Part shown: positions 29,525-40,760 of the stretch, in pieces | How positions within the stretch are numbered: position 1 is the stretch's first letter | Layout of the letters: every line of letters begins with the position of its first letter | Source: Lathyrus oleraceus | Taxonomy: Eukaryota; Streptophyta; Magnoliopsida; Fabales; Fabaceae | Length of the DNA: 64,000 nt | Direction: 5' to 3' | Assembly (NCBI RefSeq): GCF_024323335.1 | Contig: NC_066585.1 | Coordinates: forward strand, 181,368,294 to 181,432,293 | Notes under the pieces: model-generated | The model's database searches: none | The model's input: the letters and a program-made list of their open reading frames with translations, nothing else | Told to the model about the DNA's origin: nothing | Made by a program: the position numbers and the translations under genes

Positions 29525-30216
29525 TTACTTCAAATCTTTCAGCACAACAGAAACAACAACTTTCTTCCCCGGAGTGTTGGATTGGATATGGTTTATCTCA
29601 CTAACAGCACCAATAATATCTACATTAAAGTAAGGTTCATTATTGAATGTGTTTGCAAATATATAAGTTATATAAGTTATAATAGAATTTAAATTACCTT
29701 CCAGTCTATCGGTTTTGCATTTGCCTTGAAGTATCTCACCAAAATCTTTAAAGAAATATCCTTTAGGTGGAATATTTTGAAGTTCGATTGCCTTCATTGT
29801 GGTACCACCAAGAAACACAATTTTTTTTGAATGATCACATACCTTCCACTGAAAATCATTGTTATAGACATTGCCATTGTTTATAATGCAGGTCATATTC
29901 TCCTTAATGACCTCTTTCCATTTCAGTAAATGGTCATGACGAATAAGGACCTGAATCCGATCACCCTAACAAAATGAAAATAATCTTCTTTTTATATGTT
30001 ATACAAAAAAGCATTTTGTTGTAATTACTAACTATCATACAAAAATCTATACTTAAAAAAAGAAAAGCAATTTACCAAGGAATCCATAACAATCATCTCC
30101 AAATGTTCAATACCCTTATTATTCACAACACTCCAAACATCCATTATTCGAACAGCAAGACGCCAAGTTTCTTTTGAGTCATTGATGTCTTTCACAGAAT
30201 CAACATTTCTACTCAT
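29525..30216 (-). CDS. Helitron-associated RPA70-like OB-fold protein (167 aa)
   Basis: Three minus-strand exons, 30216-30076, 29965-29698 and 29619-29525, with GT-AG introns, join in frame to 167 residues. Exon 1 carries VKDINDSKETWRLAVRI and VWSVVNNKGIEHLEMIVMDS. Exon 2 continues GDRIQVLIRHDHLLKWK and a FKDFGEI block. Exon 3 has IIGAVSEI and GKKVVVSVVLKDL. This is the single-stranded DNA-binding OB-fold region (DUF223/RPA1 type) that plant Helitrons commonly carry, presumably helping rolling-circle replication. It is short compared with full RPA70 (about 600 residues) and lacks the C-terminal domains. No Rep/helicase ORF is seen nearby, so the element is non-autonomous or deleted. No stop or frameshift interrupts the predicted mRNA. 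Exon limits were set by reading splice motifs. Confidence 0.8.
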
Positions 30217-30384
30217 TTTCACTGAAAAAAAATTCAAAAATTAATGTAACTGCAAATTTAGATGACTATAAAATTACAAACCTAATAACCTGAAAAAAAA
30301 AAGTATATAAATTTGATAGAGGTGTGTGGCAAAATACTGAAAAGGATCCAACCTTTGATGTTACACATATATAACATCGTTTTG

Positions 30385-30475
30385 ATTGTATAATTATATG
30401 TTATTAAGTTATAACTTTAAATTAAAAATAATTATTTAATATAGTTGATTAATATTAATTGAGTAATTTAATATT
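30385..30475. repeat. Inverted repeat, left arm (about 91 bp)
   Basis: Begins attgtataattatatgttat and ends gagtaatttaatatt. The reverse complement occurs at 32289-32381 with only a few differences by eye. The loop between the arms is about 1.8 kb. Confidence 0.85.
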
Positions 30476-31439
30476 ATTGTTAATTTACCTACCAATTAAT
30501 TATTATTATTGTTATTATTATTATTATTGATATTTACCCGCCATATATGATAAGAATATTTTTAAAACTTAAATAGTATATTTATTATTTGATTTGATTT
30601 GATTTAATTGAGATCAAAACTCTATAAATTAAAATCGGTTACTTATTATGAACAATAATATAGGGTCATTCCAATGTCAATCTATTATTAATTGAATTTT
30701 ACATGGATGTAATTTTGCAATAACACGCTGCATATTGAATCTTATACCGCTGTTATCTTTGCACTAACATATTTTATCCTTTCAACAGAATAACTATACT
30801 AAATACGTACATTTTGTATACCGAATTATAATAAAAATGTATTAAAATCAAAAGTAATAAAATTGTTTACAGTAAATAAAAATATAGTCTAATTTCTTCA
30901 TGATCATAAATATTTAAAGAAAAATTCATTGAAATAAAAAATCAATAATAAATCAAAAGTTGAAATAAATGCTAATGACACAACATATATTTAAAATTTT
31001 ATTTGATATATTTTTATATAATAAATAAATTAGTAATAAGTAAATGAATAATCAAATAGAATAGAATTTTAAGATGTTATTCTATATTTTTATTTACTGT
31101 AAACAGTTTTGTCTGAGTGCTTATAGGTTAAATTTTGTTTGGTTTTAGTCCTTAAAGTCACTTTTCCGTTACAAAAAAGTTGATGTGGGAAAAGTCGTTT
31201 ATCTGGCAGATTTTTTGTTTTAATTATTTATTTTTAATGAAATCCACATAGAATAATAATTATTATTTAATTATTTGAGGATCAAATTAGAAAAGTAAAA
31301 AGTTTCAAAAATTGATCCCATAAGGGTTGCAAACCCTATACTTACTATTTAGATAGAGGGCAAATCTCCACCAAGCTATATTTATTCTGTGTAACATTTA
31401 AAGTATTTAATATTTCAAATAATTTTATTTGAACTTAGT

Positions 31440-32000
31440 TGCTTAAATATTTTCAACTTTTAATATTTATAATATTTAATATCTCAACTATTAGTATTAA
31501 ATTATTTAGTTTATTAAATGATAAGTATACAAAATTATTAAGTTATATAATTTTTCAACAAATAATATACAAATTATTTATTTTATTAAATAATAAATTT
31601 ATAAAATATTAAAGTTATTTAATTTTTCAAGTATTAATATTTAAATGATTTATTTTATTAAAAAATAATTTTATAAAATATTTCAATTATTTAATATTTC
31701 AACTATTAATATTTAAATTATTTAGTTTATTAAATAAAAAGCTTATAAAGTATTTCAATTATTTAATATTTCAACTATTAATATTTAAATTATTTAGTTT
31801 ATTAAATAAAAATCTTATAAAGTATTTCAATTATTTAATATTTCAACTATTAATATTTAAATTATTTAATTTATTAATTCATAAGTTTCTAAAATATTTC
31901 AATTATTTAATACTTCAACTATTAATAATTCATTTCATTTATAAACTAATTAGTTTATAAAATATTTCAATTATTTAATATTTTAACTATTAATCAGTCT
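31440..32000. repeat. Minisatellite with a unit of about 72 bp
   Basis: A unit close to tatttcaattatttaatatttcaactattaat plus a tttaaattatttagtttatt block repeats about six times with substitutions. The best copies are 31679-31890. From 32020 to 32300 related sequence appears in the opposite orientation (ttaatagttgaaatat). Confidence 0.7.
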
Positions 32001-32288
32001 ATTAAGTATTTAATCAATATTTAATGATATTATGATAAATATGTATTAAATAGTTGAATTGTTGAATAAGTTAATAATAAAATAGTATATATAATATTTA
32101 TAACTGAAATATTAAATAGTATATTAATAATGTTATGAGAAATGTGTATTTCAAATATTACTATTTTATCTATCAGTTAACAATAAAATAGTTTATTAAA
32201 TATTAATAATTGAAATATTAAATAGTATATTAAATATTAATAGTTGAAATATAAAATACTTAAAATATTGTGAGGAATATGTATTTCA

Positions 32289-32381
32289 AATATTAAACTA
32301 CTCAATTAATATTAATCAACTATATTAAATAGTTATTTTTAATTTTAAAGTTATAATTTAATAACATATAATTATACAATT
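32289..32381. repeat. Inverted repeat, right arm
   Basis: Near-identical inverted partner of 30385-30475; homology ends sharply on both sides. Confidence 0.85.
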
Positions 32382-32879
32382 AAATATTCATTTTGTCATT
32401 TAAAGAAAATCAAGTAACGATAATATTTGGCAAAAAAACTACAATAATAATTAATTTGATTTCAGAATATTAATTTCATTTTGGAATGATAAGATTGCAA
32501 CAATAATAAAATAACGGTAATATTTTTTAGTAGTATAAATAGAGTTTAGTACGAAATTACTTATAGGAACATGAAAGTAGCTGTATTATGGATTGTAATT
32601 AGGGTAATTAAGTAATTATGGTGGTAATTAAATTTTATATATTAATAATTAATATATTAAAAGTAGATTTAATAGATATAAATAGACTTTGTGTTTGATT
32701 ATATGTGTTGTTTATGAATTACAAATTTCTTTTTATTTTGGTAAATATGACTTTGCTTTTATTTTATTTAGCATGAGTGTTAGAATATTTTAAAGATAAA
32801 AATATAAATTACATCCGTTCACCTCCCCATTATTAAAACCTCTCTCCCTAAATCCTTTCTAATCATTAAAGGTGATGTG

Positions 32880-33268
32880 TTCTACCAAGAGAAATTCAAA
32901 ATAGAGAGCTCAATGTTTGCAAGATTGTGAGGACACCTATATCTATTCCTAAAGATGCGAGAGATCATGAATTACATGTCTTTTGTGATGGCTATGCAGT
33001 TGCATTGCACCATCTGTTGTAGAAGTTTCAAGGGCAAATTAACAATCCTTGTATCAGTTTCAATCCATAAGCGACTGCAATTTCTGAGTTGGGCTTCAAT
33101 GGCCAAGATGATGCCCATGAGTTCTACCCTATAAAGAGTTTTGAATACCAAGGTTGCCCGCAACACAACTAATGCAGTTACGTGTACTAATTCTGGACAA
33201 GCCTGTCCAAGGTTGCCGATGGACCAACCATCCATGTTGCATTTGGTCCACATATCTAATGGCGGCAA
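32880..33268 (-). pseudogene. LINE RNase H domain fragment
   Basis: The minus strand reads PPLDMWTKCNMDGWSIGN (the N-terminal RNase H block, normally with NxDGA), a VELMGIILAIEAQ block and LWIETDTRIVNL, all features of the RVT_3-type RNase H domain at the end of plant LINE ORF2. It is a separate relic, opposite in strand to the LINE at 5544-28764. No upstream RT is attached. Confidence 0.7.
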
Positions 33269-33399
33269 CTAAAAAACCTCCTCGCAATTTCTCACATCCG
33301 AATTTGATTTTAAATCGTTCTTCTCATTTTAACTTCTCTCTTTTTTATTCATATATTTTCACTAAAATTTGTCTTAATGCCTTCTTGAGTGAAATACAC

Positions 33400-34360
33400 T
33401 TGTGAAGTATTAGTTGTAATGGTGTTCATCTTTATCAAGAGTGTGATTCTCTTGATTGGTTGTTGAGGTTGTCCGTGCAAAAAATCTGTTTAATTTCCAA
33501 GATTAACCACTAAAGTTCTCGTTCTTACTTCGTGAGCTTAACTTGGGAAAAACTCAATTTGGTTTGAGGGATCAGTCTATAAAAATCTCTGAGAGGATTG
33601 TAATAAGGTTCGTGGACATAACTTTACAAAAATTCAATAGATTCTATTAGTAGAACTCTTAAGAAGTTTGTTTCTTGAGAAGAGGATTAGACCAAGAGAT
33701 TACCCAAATCTCTATGAATTCTAGTGAATTATCTCTTATCCCTCTCTATTTATTTTCCGTCATTTAAATTTATTTACTTTTATTGTTTATTTTTTTTTAT
33801 ATTTGTTTTTAACTATACTAACACAAAACTGTAATTTTTAGTGATTAATATTAAATTATTCATGAAGTTTGAATAATGTTTAGAGTCATTTGTTTAATAT
33901 AGGCCAGTTTGTCGTAGTTTTAAAAAAATGGATTTTTTCTTTGTATTTTTGAAAATGGATTTTACAAAAATATTTTTCAAAATATTATAAACTTTTTTAA
34001 ATTTATTTTTTATAAATTAATAGATTGAATTGTTCATTGTATAACATAAATATACATTATTGAAGATCAAAACATAGTCAAAATCACAATTTTTAAAAAA
34101 AATTGTATCTCAAAAATGATTTTTAGAAAAAATTATTTGAAATAGCTTCAAAATTAAGTGATTTTTTGAAATTTTGATATCCAAAAAAAGTTTCGATAAA
34201 ATGATAAAATACCTAAAATAACATTTTAAGAATAAATATTCAAAAAAAAATTTCATTTGAAGTTTTTATGAAAAAAAAATTTATAAATTTTTTTTACACT
34301 AAAATATATAACACTATAAAAATCATTTTAAAAAAAGTCAAAACAAACGGCCTCATATTA
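33400..34360. other. LTR-like relic and AT-rich filler
   Basis: The 33410-33760 part (tgattctcttgattggttgttgag; gagaggattgtaata; ctttcttgagaagaggatt-like) resembles the U5 end of long plant LTRs but has no matching copy in the window, so this is a weak call. From 33790 to 34360 there is only AT-rich sequence with homopurine runs and no gene. Confidence 0.35.
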
Positions 34361-34364
34361 CTTA

Positions 34365-34900
34365 TGAGTTACGACCACCACAGTTAGCACGATTTCCATT
34401 GAATTGTGTATAATAAGGAGCTGAAATAGATTGAGAAACAACATTCGGTGCTGTGATTTACTTCATCTTGTCAAGTTTAAACTCGTGTGAGACTAACATT
34501 GACTTAACTTCAATAACTGGACATATAACATCACTATATTGATTAATAGATGCAAGAGCACTATTATCCTTCTAAGATATTTGATACAAAATCATTAATA
34601 AAATCAATAACATCAACCATTTTATGAATTCTAACGGGATATTGTGAAATCGTTTTTTCACCTTTGGAGATCGACTTCAATTCAGATCAAAATTGTTTGG
34701 ATTTCGCATTGGTGTGCACAAAAATAAATTTGTGAATTTCATCCCACGTAGAGGAATTGTTGAAGTTTATAAGTGTGTATAATATCTTTGATTTTTTGCT
34801 TCCAGGAATGGAAGTTATCTTCGTCTAGTTTGATTGTGATTTGTTGTGCAAAGTCTTGAAGATATTCATTGATTTGATACTAAGTGCATTTAGACATGGT
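34365..34900 (-). pseudogene. Decayed Copia gag fragment
   Basis: On the minus strand, the sequence from 34900 reads ITIKLDEDNFHSWKQKI, then a WDEIHKFIFVHTNAKSKQF block, then ELKSISKGEKTISQYPVRIHKMVDVIDFINDF, followed by broken VNVSLTRV-type sequence. This is the UBN2-type gag of Copia elements. Stops and frameshifts are frequent, and there is no attached pol. Confidence 0.75.
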
Positions 34901-35685
34901 TGAAGATCTCTATATACCATATTATTTGATAGTTTCCACGACGCATGAATGTGAGTTTATTTGATATAGTGTAACTATTTGTTGACTCAGCACACTTAAT
35001 TACACTTTGTAATTGTTATAAATTTGATAGAAATTGTTTGGCTAGACTTAGACATTCTCATGGATTAACCAATCTATTATCGGATACAATTTTTAAATAC
35101 TTATAAATCAACTATATCCATAACCACCTGTAATCAATATTTAAGCAGTAAAAAAATATGATACAATAGAGGGACCAACCAAAATTTCATTAAGGAAAAA
35201 ACACATGAAAATGAATGCCACTACAATTTTAAAACATTATTACTAACAAAAACTTAAAACAATTTTAAAGATAGGTAGAATTGATTCTGAAGCAATTTTG
35301 AGGTGTTTGATTCTTTTAAAATAGAATTACAACTCAAAAATTAATTATACTTGAAGTCAGAATTTGTAATTTCTAAGTTTAAACATGATTTTTACTCGGA
35401 AATTTATTATTCAACTTACATTTACATAAATGAATCCAAACATAAATCAATTATGCTAAATTAAATTCTATTATCAAAATCAATTATTTCCACCACCAAT
35501 TCAAACACACATTAAGTCTTCTCAATGCAAAATTCAATGTGAAAGTTGCACAAAAAAATAATTAAAATCTAGCTTTCTGGCACCTTCAATTTGATATAAA
35601 CTTTATTTGGTCACTAAAAATCTCTCTCCAAAATGCAAATAAAATCAGAATGCAAAACGCATGCTTCTGCACACAAGGATTTTCC
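34901..35685. other. Intergenic, no gene seen
   Basis: AT-rich sequence between the gag relic and the 3' end of the twin-CX9C gene. The last few hundred bases would include that gene's 3' UTR on the minus strand. I see no other structure that I can support. Confidence 0.4.
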
Positions 35686-38600
35686 TCATTCAGGCCTGTC
35701 TAAATGACCATATCGTCTTCGCCAGTATTGTGAAGCTTCATATCGTGTTCTGAAACTCCATATGTGTGGCTTTGATTTCTCTTGAGCTGCCAGGATTTCC
35801 TGCATGTAGTAGACATACAACTTGTTACTCCAAGAAAATGTGTAAAATTGTTTGAGGAACAACACAATTCAAGAGTGTTGTTTTCGATCAACTACTTGTG
35901 ATGCAAATATACTGTAATTCTGAAACAGACTAAGCAACAGTAAACGTAACTGCCACTGATATCAACTAGTAACTAACATAACAGTAATTAAATAGAATAC
36001 TTCTCCTCAAGTTGGGAAATGAGTGTCTGAAATTATCGGCTTAGACAGTACGAGGCTAAGAGCAGAAACTGAATAGCTGGAAGAAAGAAGCTCGGGAGTG
36101 ATTCTGCCAGCTGATTCTGCCAACTGAATAGCTTGGATGAATGACAGTTAATATTTGGATTGCTCGTGAAATGTTGGACTAGAGACCAAATGAATAATGG
36201 GATGATTATCACAGAACAGGATAGCGGAATAAAAGTGCTTGAGCCAAATTAATTCACCACAACACTAGCCAATAGCCTGATATTCAGTCTCAGCAGAAGA
36301 TCTGAAACCACAGGCTATTTTTGTGATGTTATTTGAACATCTAAATTTTGACACTGTAGTCAACGGGGTATAAAACGTTTATAATTATTGATTTGATTTG
36401 GAGAAAGAAAGAAAAAACAGACTAAGATGTGAAGGAACCAACTTCACATTGTTTTTCCTTCTGAATACTCAAGGAGAATAATTTGTTTATGGAAGAAACA
36501 GGATTATTGATAGGATTTGATCTTTGATTAGTGAATCGGGGTCATTATGGTCCATGAGGAAACACATCTTATACTGCAAGTAGTCTTCAAGAACTGGTTG
36601 TGTTTTGCTACATAAACAAATTGTCTATTGAATGTTATTTACAAGGTTGTCAAGATCAAGATCTTACATAAGATCGGGAGAGAATATTAAAATCGTAGTT
36701 AAGATCGAAAGATACTGCCTAATTATTTTTGCAAGATTGAGAGAGCGTAACAAGATCGTAAAACATAATATCGCAATAAAAATCGTAAGATTCTACTAAA
36801 TGAAAAAATAATGGCATATATTTAAAGTATTTTTACATGATATATGTTAGTAGGCAATTGTATTTGTGAGAAAATGACTTTTTCATATTCTTTAGACATG
36901 TATGATTGAGTTTTTATAATTTATTACTACCACATAGAACATTTGTTAGACATTAGGGACATATTTGGTCAATTACAAGGGTTATCATAAGTCAATTAGT
37001 TAAAACAAACCTACAAGTGAGATGTTTATTCTCTAAACCTTAAATCTAAAGCTTCATTTCAAAAGGCATGCATTTGTAACTGTTGCGCCTCTGCGTCTTT
37101 CATCCTTCTCATCTTTTAATGGTGGTGCCTAGAAAACGGTCAATCATGGTCGAAACTGACAAAGATCAAACAAAATAAATGATTTTACGATTTTCTTTCA
37201 CAATTTGACTATAACACAAGATTCTACTTAAGATTGGGATCGTTGGGGTGATTAAGATCGTAAAATCTTAAGATTTTAAGATCGAGATCCTGACAACCAT
37301 GGATATGCACTTGATTTCTTTCTGATGACCATGAAGTGAGGTGAATTGTGTTGAATATTTACATTGATTTTGGGTTTGTTAATTTTTGGGCCTCAAAAAT
37401 TTTAAGCCCAAATTTATGTTGAACTAGGTCCTATTCTAGAAGCCTATTCTAGAGAGATCTATGAAGCCCTCTAGATGATAAGGATAAGTTAGGATTTTTG
37501 TAGAATAGTGGAGAAAATTCTAGAGAGTAATTTATAGTCATTAGATTAAGTTTGTGGTGGCAAAATCCTAGTCGTTGATTTAGGAATGTCACTAGTATAA
37601 ATAGAGGTGATGTACTTGAGTTTGTATAAAGCCAAAACTATAAACACTCAATAATACAAGTAACTTTTCCTTTCCCAAAAGTTTCCTGTCCTCTCCCAAA
37701 AACTTACACACTTTCTCCACCTACTCCACCTATCCAAAACTTCCTTTTAACTAAGTGGCATCAGAACTTGAAGATCCACCTAAAGATGGCGGCCTTGTCG
37801 ACATGGAGAATGAAGGTGTTTCATCTCGAACTCAAAAGCATAGTTTAAGAGACTCAAGGAAGAGAGACAAGACTCTTTTTCTAAGCTATCAAGAAATAGA
37901 TGAAGACGCGTTCGAGAAGGTCTTGGTAGCAAAGACGGCCAAAGAAACATGGAGAAGCTTCGAACTTCTTAAAAGGGAAGGCTAGTTTAATTATTGAGTG
38001 TTTATAATTTTGGTTTAATTTTAATACAAACTCAAGCACATCACCTCTATTTACACTAGTGGCATTCCTAAATCAACAACTAGGATTTTGCCACCACAAA
38101 CTTAATCTAATGGCTATAAATCACTCTTTAAAATTTTCTCTACTATTCTACAAAAATCCTAACTTATCATTATCTTCTAGAGAGCACACTAGATCTCTCT
38201 AGAATAGGCTTCTAGAAGTTGGACCTACTACAATACCAGTTTAGATTTAAAATTCCTAAGGCCCAAAAATTAAATCAAGTTTAAGGGGACGGTGGAATAT
38301 TTAAATTGATTCTGAGTTTGTTAGTTTTTGGGCCATACGAATTTTAAGTCCAAACTTGTGTTGTAGTAGGTCTAACGTCTAGAATCCTATTCTAGAGAGA
38401 TCCATGGAACTCTCTAGAATATAAGGATAAGTTAGAATTTATGTAAAATAGTAGAGAAAATTCTAGAGAGTGATTTATAGGCATTAGATTAAGTTTGTGG
38501 TGCCAAAATTCTAGTCGTTAATTTAGGAATGTCACTAGTATAAATAGAGGTGATGTACTTGAGTTTGTATAAAGCCAAAATTATTAACCCTCAATAATAT

Positions 38601-40232
38601 ATGTAGTCTTCCCTTTCTCAAAAATTTCTTATTCTCTCCCAAATACTTAAACACTTACTCCACCTACCTAAAACTTCCTTCCAACAAAATGCTGACTTGT
38701 GGGAAAAGGTTGATTGAGACTCTTCAAAAAAAAAAATCAGTTGGAAGATCCAAGGTTCATTCTGTTATTAAAATGCCCAAATAAAACATATGTTTCTGCA
38801 GCAGTGTTCAGTAGATGACACTTGAAGTGGTGTATTTGGCAATGGAATTTAATAACCGAGGGAAGAAACAGGTCATTATTCATCTACCAAGCAGATACAA
38901 CTACAGATCAAATTACTTTGGCTGCTGTGGAAGTGAGCCATCAACAGAGCCATATTTTTGCTTTTGGCCAACAAAGCCATTTCCCTGGCCTTACTCCATG
39001 AGCTATAATTTGAACTAGCCAATGGCTGAGAAACCAAGAGTAGGCTTGGTTTATCATAAAAGAATGAAGGTAGTAGAACTGAAAGCATAACCGGTTGATT
39101 GCAAAGCCATGGACTGAAACGAATACTTACTTATACAAAAAAGGTTCAAGAAAGGAATAAAAAACTGGTAACAGCTCGCAGAGAGAAAAAGCTCAAACCA
39201 CTGTGTTAAGGTGAACAGCGGAAGAAAATGAAGAGAGATGTTCTCATTCAACTAATTGTACATTATGATTCATATTACATTTATATGTAGTTTTGAAGTT
39301 GACTAACTATAGTTTTAGAATTGTGGTTGGGCCTAACTCAACCTTACAAATTCGACTTGTAAGGTGGAACTCTTAACATATAGTAACTAGCAACGAAAAA
39401 AGAACTGCCGCTAAAAACTAACGGATAACTAACATAACTATAATCAAAGAAATTAACCTTTATTATAATTTGCAATAAAAACATAGATAAACTACCATGC
39501 CTGATCAGTTAAACCATGCAACTGGTGCATGGTAAAATTATGGATATAAAAACAAGAGAAACATTAAATTGCTCTTGTCAATTTCATGGTGCTTTCATCA
39601 TTCACAGAAGAGCAATAGGGGCATCATATAGAAAGACAAGTAGAATCACGAGTCAACGCCATGCAATGGGGTGGTATCTGACTTTGTGTGCACCAGCAAG
39701 GTGAAAATATGTTGTAAAAAAAATGCACTGTGGCTATAATATCCATACAAATAGAGTTGAAAAACAAAAATAACAAAACCCCCTATACTTTTCAATTTTC
39801 CCAAACACAACCAAAGGTGCTCTCAAATACAGCAAATAGGACCATGTTCAAATAATATTTAACCAAATGTATTTAAAGATTTTCAACATATAACAATTAC
39901 AAATTAATGAGGAATAAATAGGAACCGACCTCGACTTGAGAACTGGGTTTGGTCTTGAGCATTAAGCAGTCAACCATTGCTTTCCATTTACCAGAACAGT
40001 TATCAAGAACACCAAGCCTGTAATACTGTTGCATTTGATGAACCGGGGCTGCACACATTAAACACACAAACTTTATCAGTACTGGGATGGATGACCCATT
40101 TGCAAAAGAGGCATTTTTTTAAGTTTTGGGTGAATCGCTATTACAGTAGCAGAACCAGAGGGCATCAAAGTGAGCAGTGCACGATAGTCTACGTTTCTCT
40201 TTGGAGCTTGAAGCTTCCTTCTCTGACGACAT
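35686..40232 (-). CDS. Twin-CX9C (DUF3128/PANTS-like) protein, 106 aa, three exons
   Basis: Exons 40232-40145, 40048-39930 and 35799-35686 on the minus strand, each bounded by GT and AG, join in perfect phase to 106 residues and a TGA. Residues 18-28 (CTAHFDALWFC) and 47-57 (CSGKWKAMVDC) are two CX9C motifs, separated by SPVHQMQQYYRLGVLDN. The C-terminal exon reads KPHIWSFRTRYEASQYW. This order matches the DUF3128/PANTS family, whose yeast relative Emi1 is a twin-CX9C protein. Such proteins are usually imported into the mitochondrial intermembrane space and oxidised by Mia40; this is family knowledge, and function in plants is open. Intron 1 is 96 bp. Intron 2 is 4130 bp and holds a minus-strand Copia relic, a TIR element and a TRIM-like element. 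The start ATG follows a short 5' UTR disturbed by a MITE. No lesion is seen in the spliced frame. Confidence 0.85.
36005..36330 (-). pseudogene. Copia RNase H relic inside intron 2
   Basis: The minus strand reads SSAETEYQAIG, ELIWLKHFYSAILFCDNHPIIHLVSSPTFHEQSKY and SALSLVLSKPI, the end of a Copia RNase H followed by a purine tract (ttgaggagaag). It lies downstream, in the same orientation, of a gag relic at 38876-39075, so both may derive from one deleted element. It lies within the intron of the twin-CX9C gene, on the same strand as that gene. Confidence 0.75.
36645..37298. mobile_element. Small TIR element in intron 2
   Basis: About 24 bp of imperfect terminal inverted repeat (GGTTGTCAAGATCAAGATC at the left and GGTTGTCAGGATCTCGATC at the right, read inward). 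Many GATCG/AAGATCG repeats occur in the subterminal parts. There is no coding capacity and no clear target duplication, so I leave the superfamily open. Confidence 0.6.
37755..37985 (+). pseudogene. Copia gag fragment in the TRIM-like element
   Basis: An open stretch containing SLRDSRKRDKTLFLSYQEIDEDAFEKVLVAKTAKETW, the UBN2 gag block of Copia elements, at 37850-37955. The gag is cut off at 37985, where the inverted LTR starts. It is too short for a working product. Confidence 0.7.
37986..38283 (-). repeat. Inverted partial LTR between two direct LTRs
   Basis: The reverse complement corresponds to the LTR from its TTTTTGGGCC block to its CACTCAATAAT block. With LTR 1 or LTR 2 a transcript could fold into a hairpin of about 290 bp. 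Confidence 0.8.
38876..39075 (-). pseudogene. Copia gag relic (Retrotran_gag_3-like) in intron 2
   Basis: The minus strand reads KPSLLLVSQPLASSNYSSWSKAREMALLAKSKNMALL, the conserved N-terminal block of Copia gag (normally LV..L.G.NY..W...M..AL..KNK). It is broken downstream and probably belongs with the RNase H relic at 36005-36330. Confidence 0.75.
39090..39900. other. Intron 2 sequence without recognisable elements
   Basis: No gene is supported here. A segment near 39390-39450 (gaactgccgct...ataactaacataactataat) resembles 35948-35992 (gtaactgccact...taactaacataacagtaat). The two could be the remaining LTR pieces of the minus-strand Copia relic between them. Confidence 0.35.
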
Positions 40233-40235
40233 AAA

Positions 40236-40306
40236 TGAGAAATAAATGAGAATACAAATTTTCCATAATCAATATAAATGAGAATACAAATTTTCCATAA
40301 TCAATA
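40236..40306. repeat. Tandem duplication of about 33 bp at the gene's 5' side
   Basis: The unit aaatgagaatacaaattttc plus cataatcaatat occurs twice head to tail directly upstream (in gene sense) of the twin-CX9C start codon. Confidence 0.9.
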
Positions 40307-40371
40307 TGATGTCTTAACTCTTTAAAATATTTTTGCACGTAAACACCTATTTATTTCTTATATTTAATTTA

Positions 40372-40699
40372 AGATTTAATATATTTGTGGTCCTTCTAAA
40401 TATCTCATATTTTATTTTTAATTTAAAATATTTCTTTTAAAGAATGATCCTTCTAAAAAAATTTATTCACACCTTTGAACCCTCTAGTTAAAATCGTCGC
40501 TAAATTTTTTATTAATTCAGATATTAAGTAATAAACCATCACTAATTATGTTGCTAAATTGTAAAAATTGTCGCTAAGTTGTAAGAGTGATCAAAAGTGT
40601 GGATGAAAAAATTTAGGAGGAATATTCTTTAAAGAAATTTTTTTATGGAACTAAAAATGAAATATGAGATATTTATGAGGACCACAAACATATTTAACA
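40372..40699. mobile_element. MITE with long TIRs (Mutator-like)
   Basis: The left end reads AGATTTAATATATTTGTGG and the right end, read inward, TGTTAAATATGTTTGTGG; the pairing extends for about 95 bp with mismatches. A 10-bp ATTTAATTTA flanks it at 40362-40371 and 40700-40709. It has no coding sequence. It lies in the 5' flank of the twin-CX9C gene and may have altered its promoter. Confidence 0.75.
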
Positions 40700-40760
40700 A
40701 TTTAATTTAAATTTTCTCTTTGGAGCTTGAAATTTTCTTCTCTGATGACATAACTGCAAC

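Larger units (their letters stand above)
30240..32880. other. AT-rich fold-back region without genes
   Basis: No coding sequence is supported. It contains the inverted repeat pair and the minisatellite listed separately, plus short motif runs such as attattattg and a patch (31310-31380) with paired cccataagggttgcaaaccc. It probably includes the 5' part of the Helitron and other relics that I cannot delimit. Confidence 0.5.
37349..38686 (+). mobile_element. TRIM-like Copia element with an extra inverted LTR
   Basis: Two direct LTRs, 37349-37753 (405 bp, starting TGTTGAATATT) and 38293-38686 (394 bp, starting TGGAATATT), flank only about 540 bp. The near target duplication is aattg/aaatg. A primer site tggcatcagaac follows LTR 1, and the purine tract aaggggacgg precedes LTR 2. 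Between them lie a short gag piece (37755-37985) and an inverted partial LTR (about 37986-38283). It inserted in the twin-CX9C gene intron, antisense to the gene. Confidence 0.8.

Noticed and set aside
39516..39704. Plus-strand ORF of 62 codons and minus-strand sequence as a missing exon
   Set aside because: Neither frame matches the twin-CX9C family. The true exon 3 was found at 35686-35799.
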